Below are positions 12,001 through 23,335 of a DNA stretch of 64,000 bases, piece by piece (the first letter of the stretch is position 1; every line of letters begins with the position of its first letter). The stretch spans positions 4,105,135-4,169,134 of the forward strand of contig OY848920.1 of assembly GCA_963693285.1 (NCBI GenBank), written 5' to 3'. Below the pieces are notes generated by a model. The model searched no databases, was not told the DNA's origin, and was given only the letters and a program-made list of their open reading frames with translations. A program made the position numbers and the translations under genes. This DNA is from Xestospongia muta. Taxonomy: Eukaryota; Porifera; Demospongiae; Haplosclerida; Petrosiidae.

Positions 12001-14730
12001 ATGTTTATAACGCTGTGATTACTTGTGATCTGAATGTGTCCTTAACAATACAATAGTTGGTAAGGGTGATAAAATGTAGTATAAATTCTAAACGTATTTC
12101 AACCCAATGTTTTCATTTTAATTAGTCTATTTTTTTTCTTTTCATATTTATGCTAATGTGACTACTTGTGATCTAAATGTGTCCTTTACAATATAATAGT
12201 TGTTAAGTGTGATATAATGTAGTATAAATTCTAAATGCATTTCAAACCAATATTTTCATTTCATTTCATTTATTATTTTTCTTTTGAAATTAATGATGCT
12301 GTGATTACTTGTGATCTGAATGTGTCATTTACAATATAATAGTTGTTAAGTGTGATATAATGTAGTATAAATTCTAAGTGTATTTCAATCCAATGTTTTG
12401 ATTTTATTTACTATATTGTTTTTTTCCCATACTTTTGATGGTGTGATTACTTGCCGTCTGAATGTGTTATTTACAATATTATAGTTGGTATGTGTAATAT
12501 AATGTAGTAAAAATTGTAAGTGTATTTCTATCTAATGTTTTTATTTCATTTACTCTATTGTTTTTCTTTCCATATTGTTAATGCTGTGATGACTTGTGAT
12601 TTAAATGTGTCCTTTACAATACAATTATCAGTAAGTGTGATATAATGTAGTATAAATTCCAAGTGTATTTTAAACCAATCTTTCCATTTTTACTCTATTA
12701 TTTATTTTCTTCCATGTTTATAATGCTGTGACTACGATTGACCTTAATGTGTCCTTTGCCATATAATAGTTGGTAAGTGTGATATAATGTAGTGTAAATT
12801 CTAAGTGTGTATAATGTAGTATAAATTGTAAGTGTATTTTTATCAAAGGTTTTCATTTTTTTTAATCTATTATTTTTCTTTCGAAATTAATGATGCTGTG
12901 ATTACTTGTGATCTGAATGTGCCATTACAATATAATAGTTGGTAAGTGTTATATAATGTAGTATAAATTCTAAATGTGTATAATGTAATATATATTGTAA
13001 GTGTATTTTTATTGAAGGTTTTCATTTTATTTAATCTATTATTTTTCTTTCGAAATTAATGATACTGTGATTACTTGTGATCTGAATGTGTCATTTACAA
13101 TATAATAGTTGGTAAGTGTGATATAATGTAGTGTAAATTCTAAGTATATTTTAAACCAGTCTTTTCATTTTTATTCTATTGTTTTTTTTCCATGTTTATA
13201 ATATTGTGATTACTTGTGATCTGAATGTGTCCTATATAATACAATAGTTGGTAAGTGTGATAAAATGTAGTGTAAATTATAAACATATTTCAACCTAATG
13301 TTTTCATTTTTATTAATCTATTTTATTCTTTTCATATTTATGCTACTGTGACTGCTTGTGATCTAAATGATCTAATATTTTCTTTCCATATGTATAATGC
13401 TGTGACTACTTATGATCTGAATGTGTCCTTTACAATATAATAATTAAGTGTGAAATAATCTAGTATAAATTCTATGTGTATTTCAATGCAATGTTTTTAT
13501 TTTAATTAATTTATTTTTTTCTTTTCATATTTATGCTACTGTGACTGCTTGTGATCTAAATGTGTCCTTTACACTATAATAGTTGGTAAGTGTGATATAA
13601 TGTAGTATAAATTCTAAGTGTGTTACTATCCAATGTTTTGATTTTATTTACTCTATTGTTTCCTTTCCATGTTTATGATGCTGTGATTAGTATTGATCTG
13701 AATATGTCATTTACAATACAATAGGAGGTACTTGTGATAGATGTAGTATAAATTCTAAGTGTATTTCAATCGAATGTTTTCATTTTATTTACATACTATT
13801 TTTCTTTTGTTCTTTATGATGCTATGATTATTTACTCTATTGTTTTTCTTTTTATATTTATGATGCTGTCATTACTTGCAATTTAAATGTGTCATTTATG
13901 ATATATTTCTGTATTTATGATGGTGTGATTACTTGTGTCTGAATGTGTTATTTACAATATGATAGTTGGTAAGTGTAATATTGTGTAGTATAAATTCTAA
14001 GTATAAATTCTATCCAATGTTTTTATTTCATTTACTCATTTTTATTCTTTCCATATTTATAATGCTGAGATGACTTGTGATTTAAATGTGTCCTTTATAA
14101 TACAATAGTCAGTAAGTGTGATATTATATAGTATAAATTCTAAGTGCATTTCAATCCAATGTTTTTATTTTATTTACTCTATTGTTTCCTTTCCATGTTT
14201 ATGATGCTGTGACTAGTATTGATCTAAATGTGTCATTTACAATATAATAGGAGGTACATGTGATATGATGTAGTATAAATTCTAAGTGTGTTTCTATCCA
14301 ATGTTTTGATTTTATTTACTCTATTGTTTTCTTTCCATGTTTATGATGCTGTGACTACTAGTGATCTGATTGTGTCCTTTACCATATAATAGTTGGTAAG
14401 TGTAATATTGTTTAGTATAAATTCTAAGTGTATTTCTATCCAATGTTTTTATTTTATTTACTTTATTGTTTTTCTTTCCATATTTATGATGCTGAGATGA
14501 CTTGTGATTTAAATGCGTCCTTTATAATACAATAGTCAGTAAGTGTGATATTATATAGTATAAATTCTAAGTGCATTGCAATCCAATGTTTTTAATTTAT
14601 CTACTCTATTGTTTCCTTTCCATGTTTATAATGCTGTGACTACTAGTGATCTGAATGTGTCCTTTACCATATAATAGTTGGTAAGTGTGATAAAATGTAG
14701 TGTAAATTGTAACCGTATTTCTATTCAGAT
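9060..14730 (+). repeat. Satellite array, ~142-bp monomer, forward block
   Basis: Degenerate tandem monomers run through this block. Two successive spacings of the conserved CTGAATGTG motif are 142 bases each (12316 to 12458; 14224 to 14366). Each monomer contains a TGATGCTGTGATTACTTGTG motif, a GTGTGATATAATGTAGTATA motif and a pyrimidine-rich TTTACTCTATTGTTTTTC stretch. I estimate about 36 copies in this block. Some neighbouring units look like higher-order repeats, for example those with an extra GTGTATAATGTAGTATAAATTG partial unit near 11.8, 12.8 and 13.0 kb. One transposon (9783-10383) interrupts it. Short frames within it are by-products of the repeat. Confidence 0.93.
9783..10383 (+). 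mobile_element. AACCTCGCTGT-family element, copy 1, inside the satellite
   Basis: The copy starts AACCTCGCTGTGCGTGGGCG. It ends with AGTGAGGTT, the inverse of the start with one mismatch, and then a GCACTTAAGTGC hairpin. Flanks CATTTTATT and ATTTTTATT, compared with the uninterrupted monomer at about 11700, suggest a target duplication of about 8-9 bases. Copies at 41921-42756 and 52190-52967 share the termini, a GT-rich tract and an internal stretch (CAGGCTGCAGAGGTCAAGTG). This copy is the shortest. No transposase is seen, and the superfamily is not determined. Confidence 0.78.
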
Positions 14731-14734
14731 AACA

Positions 14735-14945
14735 AGTAATCACAGCATCATAAATTTCGAATAAAAAATAATAGATTAAATACAATGAAAACCTTTGATA
14801 GAAATATACTTAGAATTTATACTACATTATACACACTTAGAATTTATATACTGATTTATATCACACTTACCAAATATTATATAGTAAATGACACATTCAT
14901 ATCACAAGTAATCACTGCATCATAGATAAGAAAAAAAGAATAAAG
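14735..14945 (-). repeat. Satellite array, inverted block of ~1.5 monomers
   Basis: At about 14725-14735 the monomers flip: from here the reverse complement of the 142-bp unit is read (ACAAGTAATCACAGCATCAT). Within 215 bases the orientation returns to forward at about 14950. Two orientation switches this close indicate a small inversion or a gene-conversion-like rearrangement within the array. Confidence 0.85.
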
Positions 14946-14949
14946 TAAA

Positions 14950-15485
14950 TATGTGTCATTTACAATATAATAATCTGTAAGTGTGATATAATGTAGTATA
15001 AAATTCTAAGTATATTTTAAACCAATCTTTCATTTCTACTCTAATGTTTTTCTTTCCATGTTTATAATGCTGTGATTACTTGTGATCTGAATGTGTCCTT
15101 TACAATACAATAGTCAATAAGTGTGATATGATATAGTATAAATTATAAGTGTATTTCAATCAAATGTTTTCATTTTATTTACATTACTATTTTTCTTTCT
15201 ATATTTATGATGCTATGATTATTTACTTTATTGTTTCCTTTTCATGTTTATGATGCTGTGACTACTAGTGATCTGAATGTGTCCTTCACAATATAATAGT
15301 TGGTAAGTGTGATAAAATGTAGTGTAAATTCTAAGTGTATTTCAACCCAATGTTTTCATTTTTATTTTTATTATTTTCCTTTTTATATTTATGATGCAAT
15401 GTTTACTTGTGATCTGAATGTGACATTTACAAATTAATAGTTGTAAGTGTGATATAATGCAATATAAATTCTAAGTGTGATATAA
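14950..15485 (+). repeat. Satellite array, second forward block
   Basis: About four forward monomers, ending where the non-satellite gene fragment begins at about 15490. Confidence 0.85.
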
Positions 15486-15496
15486 TATACTATAAG

Positions 15497-15612
15497 TTCT
15501 AATAAATTCAATTGTTATAGGATGTTTGAGATCATTTATAAAGTCACTTATACTAGGATTAGTAGATACTTGTACTGGGATGTTTGGGGAATTTAAGACA
15601 ATGACTGATCAA
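15497..15612 (-). pseudogene. Broken paralogue of the 6270-6471 exon
   Basis: The minus strand matches the start of the 6270-6471 exon (QSLS..., IPVQVSTNPS, INDLKHPITIE) but needs a frameshift in the first codons. Similarity stops at ITIE, where satellite-like sequence resumes. It is a captured gene fragment between oppositely oriented satellite blocks. Confidence 0.6.
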
Positions 15613-15768
15613 AATTATCAGCATCTTTCTTGTCAATATATATCAGATTAAATGCAAAAATAGATAAATTATACGTAGTTTACAATTATTTCTTTATCCG
15701 TGTTTTATTTAAGTCTATGACTATAACTAAATTAAAATACATGACAAGAGAGCTTTAATGAACTATAC

Positions 15769-15957
15769 CTGAGATTGAGAACACATCTGTATAGTTGACA
15801 TGATGTGTTGCTTCCACTATGCAGGCTGTTGTCAGTATGTTTGTTAGTACCACCAGTATATTTCCAATTATACTATAATTCATAAAATATGAAGTGTTTG
15901 AGACAAACCTAATATTTACTTTATATAAGGTTATTGTGAAGTTCACTGGCCGTGGCT
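15769..15957 (-). CDS. Candidate exon upstream of the broken paralogue
   Basis: The minus strand is open with a strong donor (CTCAG|GTATAG) at 15769. It encodes PVNFTITLYKVNIR, then NILVVLTNILTTACIVEATH and HVNYTDVFSIS. The left limit abuts inverted satellite at about 15960, so the start was lost or lies in the array. The protein is not recognised. The hydrophobic middle could be a membrane or core strand segment. It may belong to the same gene fragment as 15497-15612. Confidence 0.35.
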
Positions 15958-15962
15958 GGATC

Positions 15963-18098
15963 ACACTTACCAACTATTATATTGTAAATGACACATTCAG
16001 ATCATAAGTAATCACAGCATCATTAATTTCGAAAGAAAATAGATTAAATAAAATGAAAACCTTCGATAAAAATACACTTACAATTTATACTACATTATAC
16101 ACACTTAGAATTTACACTACATTTTATCACACCTACCAACTATTTTTGGGAAAGGACACATTAAGATCACTAGTAGTCACAGCATCATGAATATGGAAAG
16201 AAAAAAATTAATAATAGAGTAAAAATGGAAAGATTGGTTTAAAATACACTTGGAATTTATACTACATTATATCAAACTTACTGATTATTTTATTGTAAAG
16301 GACACATTTAAATCACAAGTCATCACAGCATTATCAAAATGGAAAGAAAAACAATAGAGTAAATGAAATAAAAACATTAGATAGAAATACACTTACAATT
16401 TATACTACATTATATTACACATACCAACTATCATATTGTAAATAACACATTCAGACGGCAAGTAATCACACCATCAAAAGTATGGGAAAAAAACAATATA
16501 GTAAATAAAATCAAAACATTGGATTGAAATACACTTAGAATTTATACTACATTATATCACACTTAACAACTATTATATTGTAAATGACACATTCAGATCG
16601 CAAGTAATGACAGGAACATAATTATAGAAAGAAAAACAATAGAGTAATAATCATAGCATCATAAAGAGCGAAAGAAAAATAATAATGTAAATAAAATGAA
16701 AACATTCGATTGAAATACACTTAGAATTTATACTACATCATATCACATGTACCTCCAATTGTATTGTAAATGATGCATTCAGATCAATACTAGTCACAGC
16801 ATCATAAACATGGAAAGGAAACAATAGAGTAAATAAAATAAAAACATTGGATAGAAACACACTTAGAATTTATACTACATTATATCACACTTACCAACTA
16901 TTATAGTGTAAAGGACACATAGATCACAAGCAGTCACAGTAGCATAGATATGAAAAGAAAAAAATAGATTAATTAAAATAAAAACATTGCATTGAAATAC
17001 ACATAGAATTTATACTAGATTATTTCACACTTAATTATTATATTGTAAAAGACACATTCAGATCATAAGTAGTCACAGCATTATACATATGGAAAGAAAA
17101 TATTAGAGTAAAAGTGAAAAGATTGGTTTAAAATACACTTGGAATTTATAATACATTATATTACCCTTACCAACTATTATATTGTAAATGACACATTTAG
17201 ATCATAAGTAATCACAGCATCATAAATATGAAAAAAAGTAAATAAAATGAAAACATTGGATTGAAATATGTTTTTGAATTTATACTACATTATATCACAT
17301 ACACTAACTATTATATTGTAAATGAACATTCAACACAAGTAATCACAGCATCATAAATTTCGAAAGAAAAATAATAGATTAAATAAAACGAAAACCTTCG
17401 ATAAAAATACACTTACAATTTATACTACATTATACACACTTACAATTTATACTGCATTATATCAGACTTACCAAATATTAATTTATAAACGACACATTCA
17501 CATCACAAGTAATCACTTCAACATAGATAAGAAAATAATAATAACAAAGTAAACAAAATGAAAACATTTAATAGAAATAGGCTTAGAATTTATAGCTACA
17601 TTTTATCACACTTACATACTATCATATTGTAAATAACACATTCATACGTCAAGTAATCACACCATCATAAATATGAAAAAAGAATATAGTAAATAAAATC
17701 AAAACATCTGATTGAAATACACTTAGAATTTATACTACATCATATCACAAGTACCTCCTATTGTACTGTAAATAACACATTCAGATCAATACTAGTCACG
17801 GCATCATAAACATGGAAAGGAAACAATAGAGTAAATAAAATAAAAACATTGGATTGAAATGTATTTAGAATTTATACCACATTTTATCACACTTACCAAC
17901 TATTATATGGTAAAGGACACATTCAGATCACTAATAGTCACAGGATTATAAATATGGAAAGATAAAAATTGATAATAGAGTAAAAATGGAAAGATTGGTT
18001 TAAAATCCATATGGAATTTTTACTACATTATATCACACTTACTGATTATTGTATTGTAAAGGACACATTTAAATCACAAGTCATCACAGCATTATCTA
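15963..18098 (-). repeat. Satellite array, long inverted block
   Basis: Around 15 monomers in reverse orientation relative to 9060-14730, with the same consensus motifs read on the other strand. The block ends abruptly at CATCACAGCATTATC near 18098. Together with the forward arm it forms a large inverted structure whose centre is the gene fragment at 15.49-15.96 kb. Confidence 0.92.
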
Positions 18099-18393
18099 AT
18101 CAGTGTGGCAAGGGTTCAGCACTTTTGTTCTTTCATAGCTGTTGGTCAAGGGAGGTCTGCTTTCAAAAGCCTCCAGTGACACTTTCAAAGATTATTGGCT
18201 GGTTCTATTACATAGCTGTCAAGAAGTCAAAATTATTTACATGTGTTGGTATCTTATTGCAAACATTTATCACAAAAACAATTTGACAAAGTAATCACCA
18301 AATTTGTACCTCAAACCTTCTGTACTATAATTGTATTAACTGTGTCAACATGTTTATTATTAATAATACAATTATTTAATACTAATCACTTAC

Positions 18394-18684
18394 CATATTT
18401 AAGATTTTGACGTATGCCATTAGCTATCTCTTTTTTGTTAACAATAGGACTCTCAATAGCAGTTATCACTGTTTCCCAGGTAAGAGGTGATGCTTCAGTC
18501 TCTTTGCAGGTTTGAATAACTTTCTTGAGAGTGTGGTATGAGTAGCCTCAGCTATCATGCAAGTTTTCAAAACATGGCGATGCACATTTAAAGATAATCC
18601 TATCTCATACCACATGTAATCAATATGTATTAGGATGGCATAATTTGTCAGTATCAGGAGTCTCCTTTAAGATACCAGTAATAT
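18394..18684 (-). pseudogene. Decayed Death-domain exon
   Basis: The exon length is 291 bp with donor ATG|GTAAGTGA and acceptor ATCTCAG, identical in layout to 1735-2025. The start (ITGILKETPDTDKL) and end (the WETVITAIESPIVNKKEIAN equivalent) are recognisable. The middle contains a stop after the first ~20 codons and at least one frame change, so no intact domain can be made. It lies about 1.8 kb downstream, on the same strand, of the 2A-encoding exon at 20518-20697. Confidence 0.75.
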
Positions 18685-19048
18685 CTGAGATAATAACAAA
18701 ATAATATAGACTGTCATATCCTTAATTATTCAATATTTTAAAAATTTCTGTTTCAATTGCATGTGGTATTAACTGATGCATTAATGTAATGTTACTGTAC
18801 CATTAATAATATTCATAGTTTAATTTCTTTTATCATATCTTTGATAATTTGTCAGTATCAGGAGTCTCCTTTAAGATACCAGTAATATCTGAGATAATAA
18901 CAAAATAATATAGACTGTCATATCCTTAATTATTCAATATTTTAAAAATTTCTATTTCAATTGCATGTGGTATTAACTGATGCATTAATATAGTGTTACT
19001 GTACCATTAATAATATTCATAGTATAATTTCTTTTATCATATCTTTGA
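18641..19048. repeat. Tandem duplication, 204-bp period, two copies
   Basis: The sequence from TAATTTGTCAGTATCAGGAG at 18641 repeats almost exactly from 18845 with a 204-base period and runs to about 19048. The unit includes the Death-exon acceptor and the first ~40 bases of the exon, so the broken gene has two candidate acceptors in a row. Few substitutions separate the copies, so the event is recent. Confidence 0.88.
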
Positions 19049-19049
19049 C

Positions 19050-20500
19050 ATTTGTTCACCATTCTCGGACGATTTATTATGTACACACACAGACACATAT
19101 GTATATATTACATTGATGATATGTTTGTTTCTTCATTGCTTAATCTTATTGATTTAATGATTTTTGAATAAAAACAAAGTGTAATACAGAAACTCTTTAA
19201 TAACAAAAAGAGCTACTATATCACTATATAATTTTGTTTTTAATTAGAGAAATAAATTCATGTTTTGTTATTTTCTATAGTATATACAAACAGACAATAC
19301 CAACATCAGAAAGACAAAGAATGTTTTAAACTTAATTATTCTCATATCCAGCGATTTGCTGAAGGGAAGGAGGGCCTGGTAACTTCTGTGGATTTGTAGA
19401 TTTGCCATTAATTATTGAATGTTGAAATTGTTGATGAAGTCATTTGCAGACTAAGCTTTTAACAAATGATGTCATCATAAATAAACTTAAATAATGAATC
19501 AAAAATTGTGACAATACATATTCATATCATGACCTTTAATTAAATCCAAAGTTCACACAAATTATATGGAAGCTATTACTACAGAAATCCATTGCTCTTA
19601 CTTTATACTGACAATTGACAGTAGGTTCTACCAACTCAAAAATTTACTAGTACCAGTATCACTTAAAAGAAATCTTACAATAATTTGCAATTTTAGTCTC
19701 TATATAAGACACATTAGTCCTGTTGCCTTTACAGACTTATAGCTATAGGCTATGAACAGTGTCTGATCATATATGAAATTTAAAATTGTACCATTCTGTG
19801 TGTGTCTAAAACAGAGCAAACTTGACGCTATCTGTTGTAGAAAGACAGTCCAACACTTGCCATAGGCAGCCCCAAAACATATCTACTTCTCATAGGAAAT
19901 TGAACATAAAGAAGCAACTACAATGTTTAAAAAACAAGCAGGACTGGCTTATGTAGCTGCTACAAATGAATATGGAAAAATTTAATCTGTTCATGTCAAT
20001 CTTGAAGTCAATACAGTATTGACATTATCATTGTAAATAAATATTCAATGGACATATGACATAAAAAGTTACTGAACTGAATTAATATGGTTATAAATGT
20101 CTAATTCTGGATGAAACACTTTACCTATAATAAGGCAATTTAACTCACCATTAGTGGCTAATAGATAAGTATAAAATACAAAGAGTATGCCCATTTTAAT
20201 AAGTTTCCTGAAATAACTTTTTGCATATTCATTCCAAACTAATTTGTATAACTACAAGTAACAATAATAATACCCTATGTGAGTGCTTAAAGTAGTTAGT
20301 GAACTATTTCATCAAGTAATCTCAACTAAGCTGACACTAATTAAGTTCATCCAAGTTTGATATTGTTTATGTAATTGTCAACTATTATTGACCTGATTAA
20401 TGTCAATTTGTTTTGCAAATTCTAATTCACGAGAATACTTTTTAATTGTAATAAGGCAATCAAATTCATTATAAGTGACTATTACATAATGTACAGGTCA
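19050..20500. other. No gene seen (19.05-20.5 kb)
   Basis: AT-rich sequence, presumably intronic between the 2A exon and the Death exon. The stretch 20120-20215 resembles 20440-20520, a partial local duplication of the sequence just 3' of the 2A exon. A short open minus frame near 19330-19430 (LPGPPSLQQIAGYENN) is proline-rich, but I could not support it as an exon. Confidence 0.45.
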
Positions 20501-20517
20501 TCTTTTTAATAAGTTAC

Positions 20518-20697
20518 CTGTAGAGGTCCAGGGTTGAGTTCAACATCTCCTGATAAAAGAAGAAATAAAAGAAAGACTACTAAAGAGAAAGAATAATGTG
20601 TGGTCTTTCTGATTATAGTCACTCCTCCTATCCTACTACTGATCCCAGTGTTTGGAATCTTTTTAATGCGAATTTTGTAAGATATCTGATGACATTC
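20518..20697 (-). CDS. Exon with hydrophobic leader and 2A ribosome-skipping motif
   Basis: On the minus strand the open frame runs from after a TAG at 20700-20698 to a consensus donor (CTACAG|GTAACT) at 20518. It encodes a hydrophobic run (SLVVFLLFLLLS) directly followed by GDVELNPGP (codons at 20550-20524) and LQ. The motif D-V/I-E-x-N-P-G-P is the 2A sequence, at which ribosomes skip the Gly-Pro bond and release the upstream peptide. In animals it is known at the N-termini of NLR-type immune proteins (sea urchin), where the leader can act as a signal peptide, and in some non-LTR retrotransposons. No in-frame Met precedes it here, so the exon may start at an internal acceptor (several AGs between 20697 and 20585). 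The nearest same-strand coding sequence downstream is the broken Death exon at 18394-18684. The donor is phase 0 while that exon needs phase 1, so at least one exon lies between, if they are one gene. Confidence 0.68.
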
Positions 20698-21309
20698 CTA
20701 CAATCCAATACCTGCTCTTCATTGAGAGATATTAATCATTACCATAATGAGAGAATGATAGGTTAATAGATGAGTAGTGTCATTGCCATTTCATAAATAA
20801 AGAAATTTTGACAAACCATTTAGCTAATGTTTTAATCACATTCACTCGGACACATGAGTCAATTCATTTAATCAGACCTATATTGTATTAAGATATGTTG
20901 AACACTCAATGTTATCTGTTCTATTATATAATCATGAAAACTATGGATTCCTTATAAACGCCATACTTACAACTTTCACTATAATTATGTTCATAATTAT
21001 CATTATTATTAAACCAAACATTACTCTTTATCTATAACAATAGTAACTAATTGACTGTTGTAGTTCTTGAATGCCTCAATACAAGGTTACGTGATATAGC
21101 ATACTACATTCATACAATATATATCATACCTATGATATCATAACCAACTGTATAAGTGTACATAAAATCATGAGAAGGTTTCAATGTTCATTTTAAATTA
21201 CAATATCAATTGGCAATAATAATTATTGTTTTATTGACTCTTCTAGAAATTGCTATTAATAGATAGTTCTAGACTCTTTAGTTGTTATATAATTTGACTG
21301 ATTTTTGTA

Positions 21310-22195
21310 CCTTCTGTTTTTCTCTGATTCAACCTAACATTACATATTTTGGACCACATGTTCTGTATGTATTACATAACTCTGATGTATCAGTAACTTG
21401 TACCATGCTATGGCTTAATTAACCAATCAGATTTCTCCATTTCAGTTCAATAAATAACTTCCATACTTCCCATAGATGTGTATAACCTCCAAGAGAGATG
21501 CATAAGTTCTTATACAATCTTTTTTTGAGGCTATGATTTCCAAGGTTATAACAATCAATTTTAATGAAATTGTTGCCTTATGTTTATATTTTATACAAAT
21601 CAGTAAATTTATTATAACAAATATTGTGAAAATTTGAAGTGGTTAGTAATAAATTGGTTAGCAATATCAAAATTATATAACTCAAGTCAAGATTTAAAGA
21701 ATGAACTTGACGAACACTGAGTAGACTGATAGTAAATTACAATGGTAGTCTGGTGAGACCTTCCCCTCTAAGCAAAGGGGGCTGTCATAATGAGATTAAG
21801 TGGTTCAATTTTGCAATTAAATAGAAAAAGACTTTTCCATAAGCTTAAACATTATTGTTCATTTTGGATTATAATCCTCGGTTTAGAAGTAACAACTATT
21901 GCTATCAAGCCAAGTTGGAATCTCCAGTTAATCACTACAATGCTTGACTGAACATCAAAGTAGAGGATAGGGCTAATAGAGGTTTAAAACAAGCAGAATA
22001 CCTTTGTCATGTACTGTAAACAAAAATATAAATAATAAAGTCAATTTCTTCTACTACAAGTAAAATGGTAAGTGTTCCTTTGTTAGCTAAAGCTAAACAG
22101 TAGATATGACACACTGTATCCAAAGCAGCAGATGCATAGTATCTCATATAGCAATTGAAATGAAGCAATCTGATTGGTCAACCTGGTTCAAGTCC
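21310..22195 (+). repeat. Left arm of a large inverted repeat
   Basis: The sequence is the reverse complement, with indels, of 23335-24450. Examples are TTGTTAGCTAAAGCTAA near 22083 against TTAGCTTTAGCTAACAA near 23389, and TAACATTACATATTTTGGAC near 21338 against its inverse near 24410. It is also a direct match to 41810-41915 and 42757-44000, where a transposon (41921-42756) interrupts the partner. The direct match to 43865-44360 continues to about 22600. I see no coding sequence in the arm. Confidence 0.88.
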
Positions 22196-22199
22196 TTTA

Positions 22200-23335
22200 T
22201 ACAACGTAATAAATAATTGTTTAAAAATTTTATTCTGACTTTGTCTCTAACAATTTACTATTAAAATTAATTTCTTTAAGTATATTATTATGATGCATCA
22301 CTCTATACTTGACAAGTATGTTCACATGTCATATCATGAAGAAATACAAGCTCTACATCTACCTTTAACTTTGTCAAAAATGATTGTTGTTTCGATAAAC
22401 ATCATAATTTACCATTAATAATTCATCATCAAAATTATTTTACACAATCTAATTTGCTGACTTTTAAGAAACTTTATTGTTATTAATGATAGGTGTGTCT
22501 AGAATATTATGGGGACTACTATGATCATCATATATAAGTCTAGACTCAGAGACATTTATACAGTGTTTAGGTTCTGTACATAATAGTATAGTGCAGATGG
22601 ATCAACCAATTATTCATGAAGTCCACTCATTTTGAATCCCAATTGTACTGAACAAGTGTAACGCTCTTTTGCTTGCACTTTAAATCTCTGCACTAGTGAC
22701 AAGCTTAACGTAACTTCTACATGCTGTGTCTGAACTTTACATAGAGCAGCATAATAGTGATATAAACAATGGATTGTATATTTAAATGTATCATTTCAGT
22801 TGCAATCAATCACTTGTAATTCATGGCAGAGTTCAGTGATATGTTTATATATATGTATAATATAGGGATAGTGGAAGGCTAAATTTATCAGCTCATTGAT
22901 TGCGAATATTAAATTCCTTTCCAATTTTACAAATTACTGTTATTTCCGGTATTTTTGGGCATTCAAGAGGTTATCTTCCATAAAGACTAACACTGTACAG
23001 ACTGTGCTTACTGCTTATTAAACGCTCCAGTTTTCTGATAATTGATTTGTCGTATTGTTATCCATTGCAATAAGGTATAATCCTATTGATAGTTTATGTA
23101 TTCACAACTAAACTAAATCTGAGACTTTGGTGTTATATTATAATCAATAAAGAGGACATAAGTTTTGTTTAACTAATACACACTGTTCATTATGTGTTTA
23201 AGTTAGTGTATACATTTTCCTTGTTTTTATTGCTTAAAATATAGTACCTATCATGAGCTACTACCTGGTATAAGCTTGCTACATTAAACTTGTCGCTGTT
23301 AACCATTGTATCAGATTGCTTCAGTTCAATTGCTG
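22200..23335. other. Centre of the inverted repeat; no gene seen
   Basis: About 1.1 kb of unique or singly duplicated sequence lies between the arms. Its first 400 bases match 43980-44360. Minus-strand exons lie to its left (20.5 kb) and a plus-strand exon to its right (24.6 kb), so it could hold divergent promoters, but I see no convincing core-promoter element. Confidence 0.4.

Noticed and set aside
9060..18098. CRISPR-like array
   Set aside because: The repeats are contiguous degenerate 142-bp monomers in a spliceosomal (eukaryotic) context, with no short direct repeats separated by unique spacers.
22200..23335. Divergent promoter between inverted arms
   Set aside because: Suggested only by geometry; no TATA/initiator pair or CpG-rich patch is seen, so it is not called as a regulatory feature.
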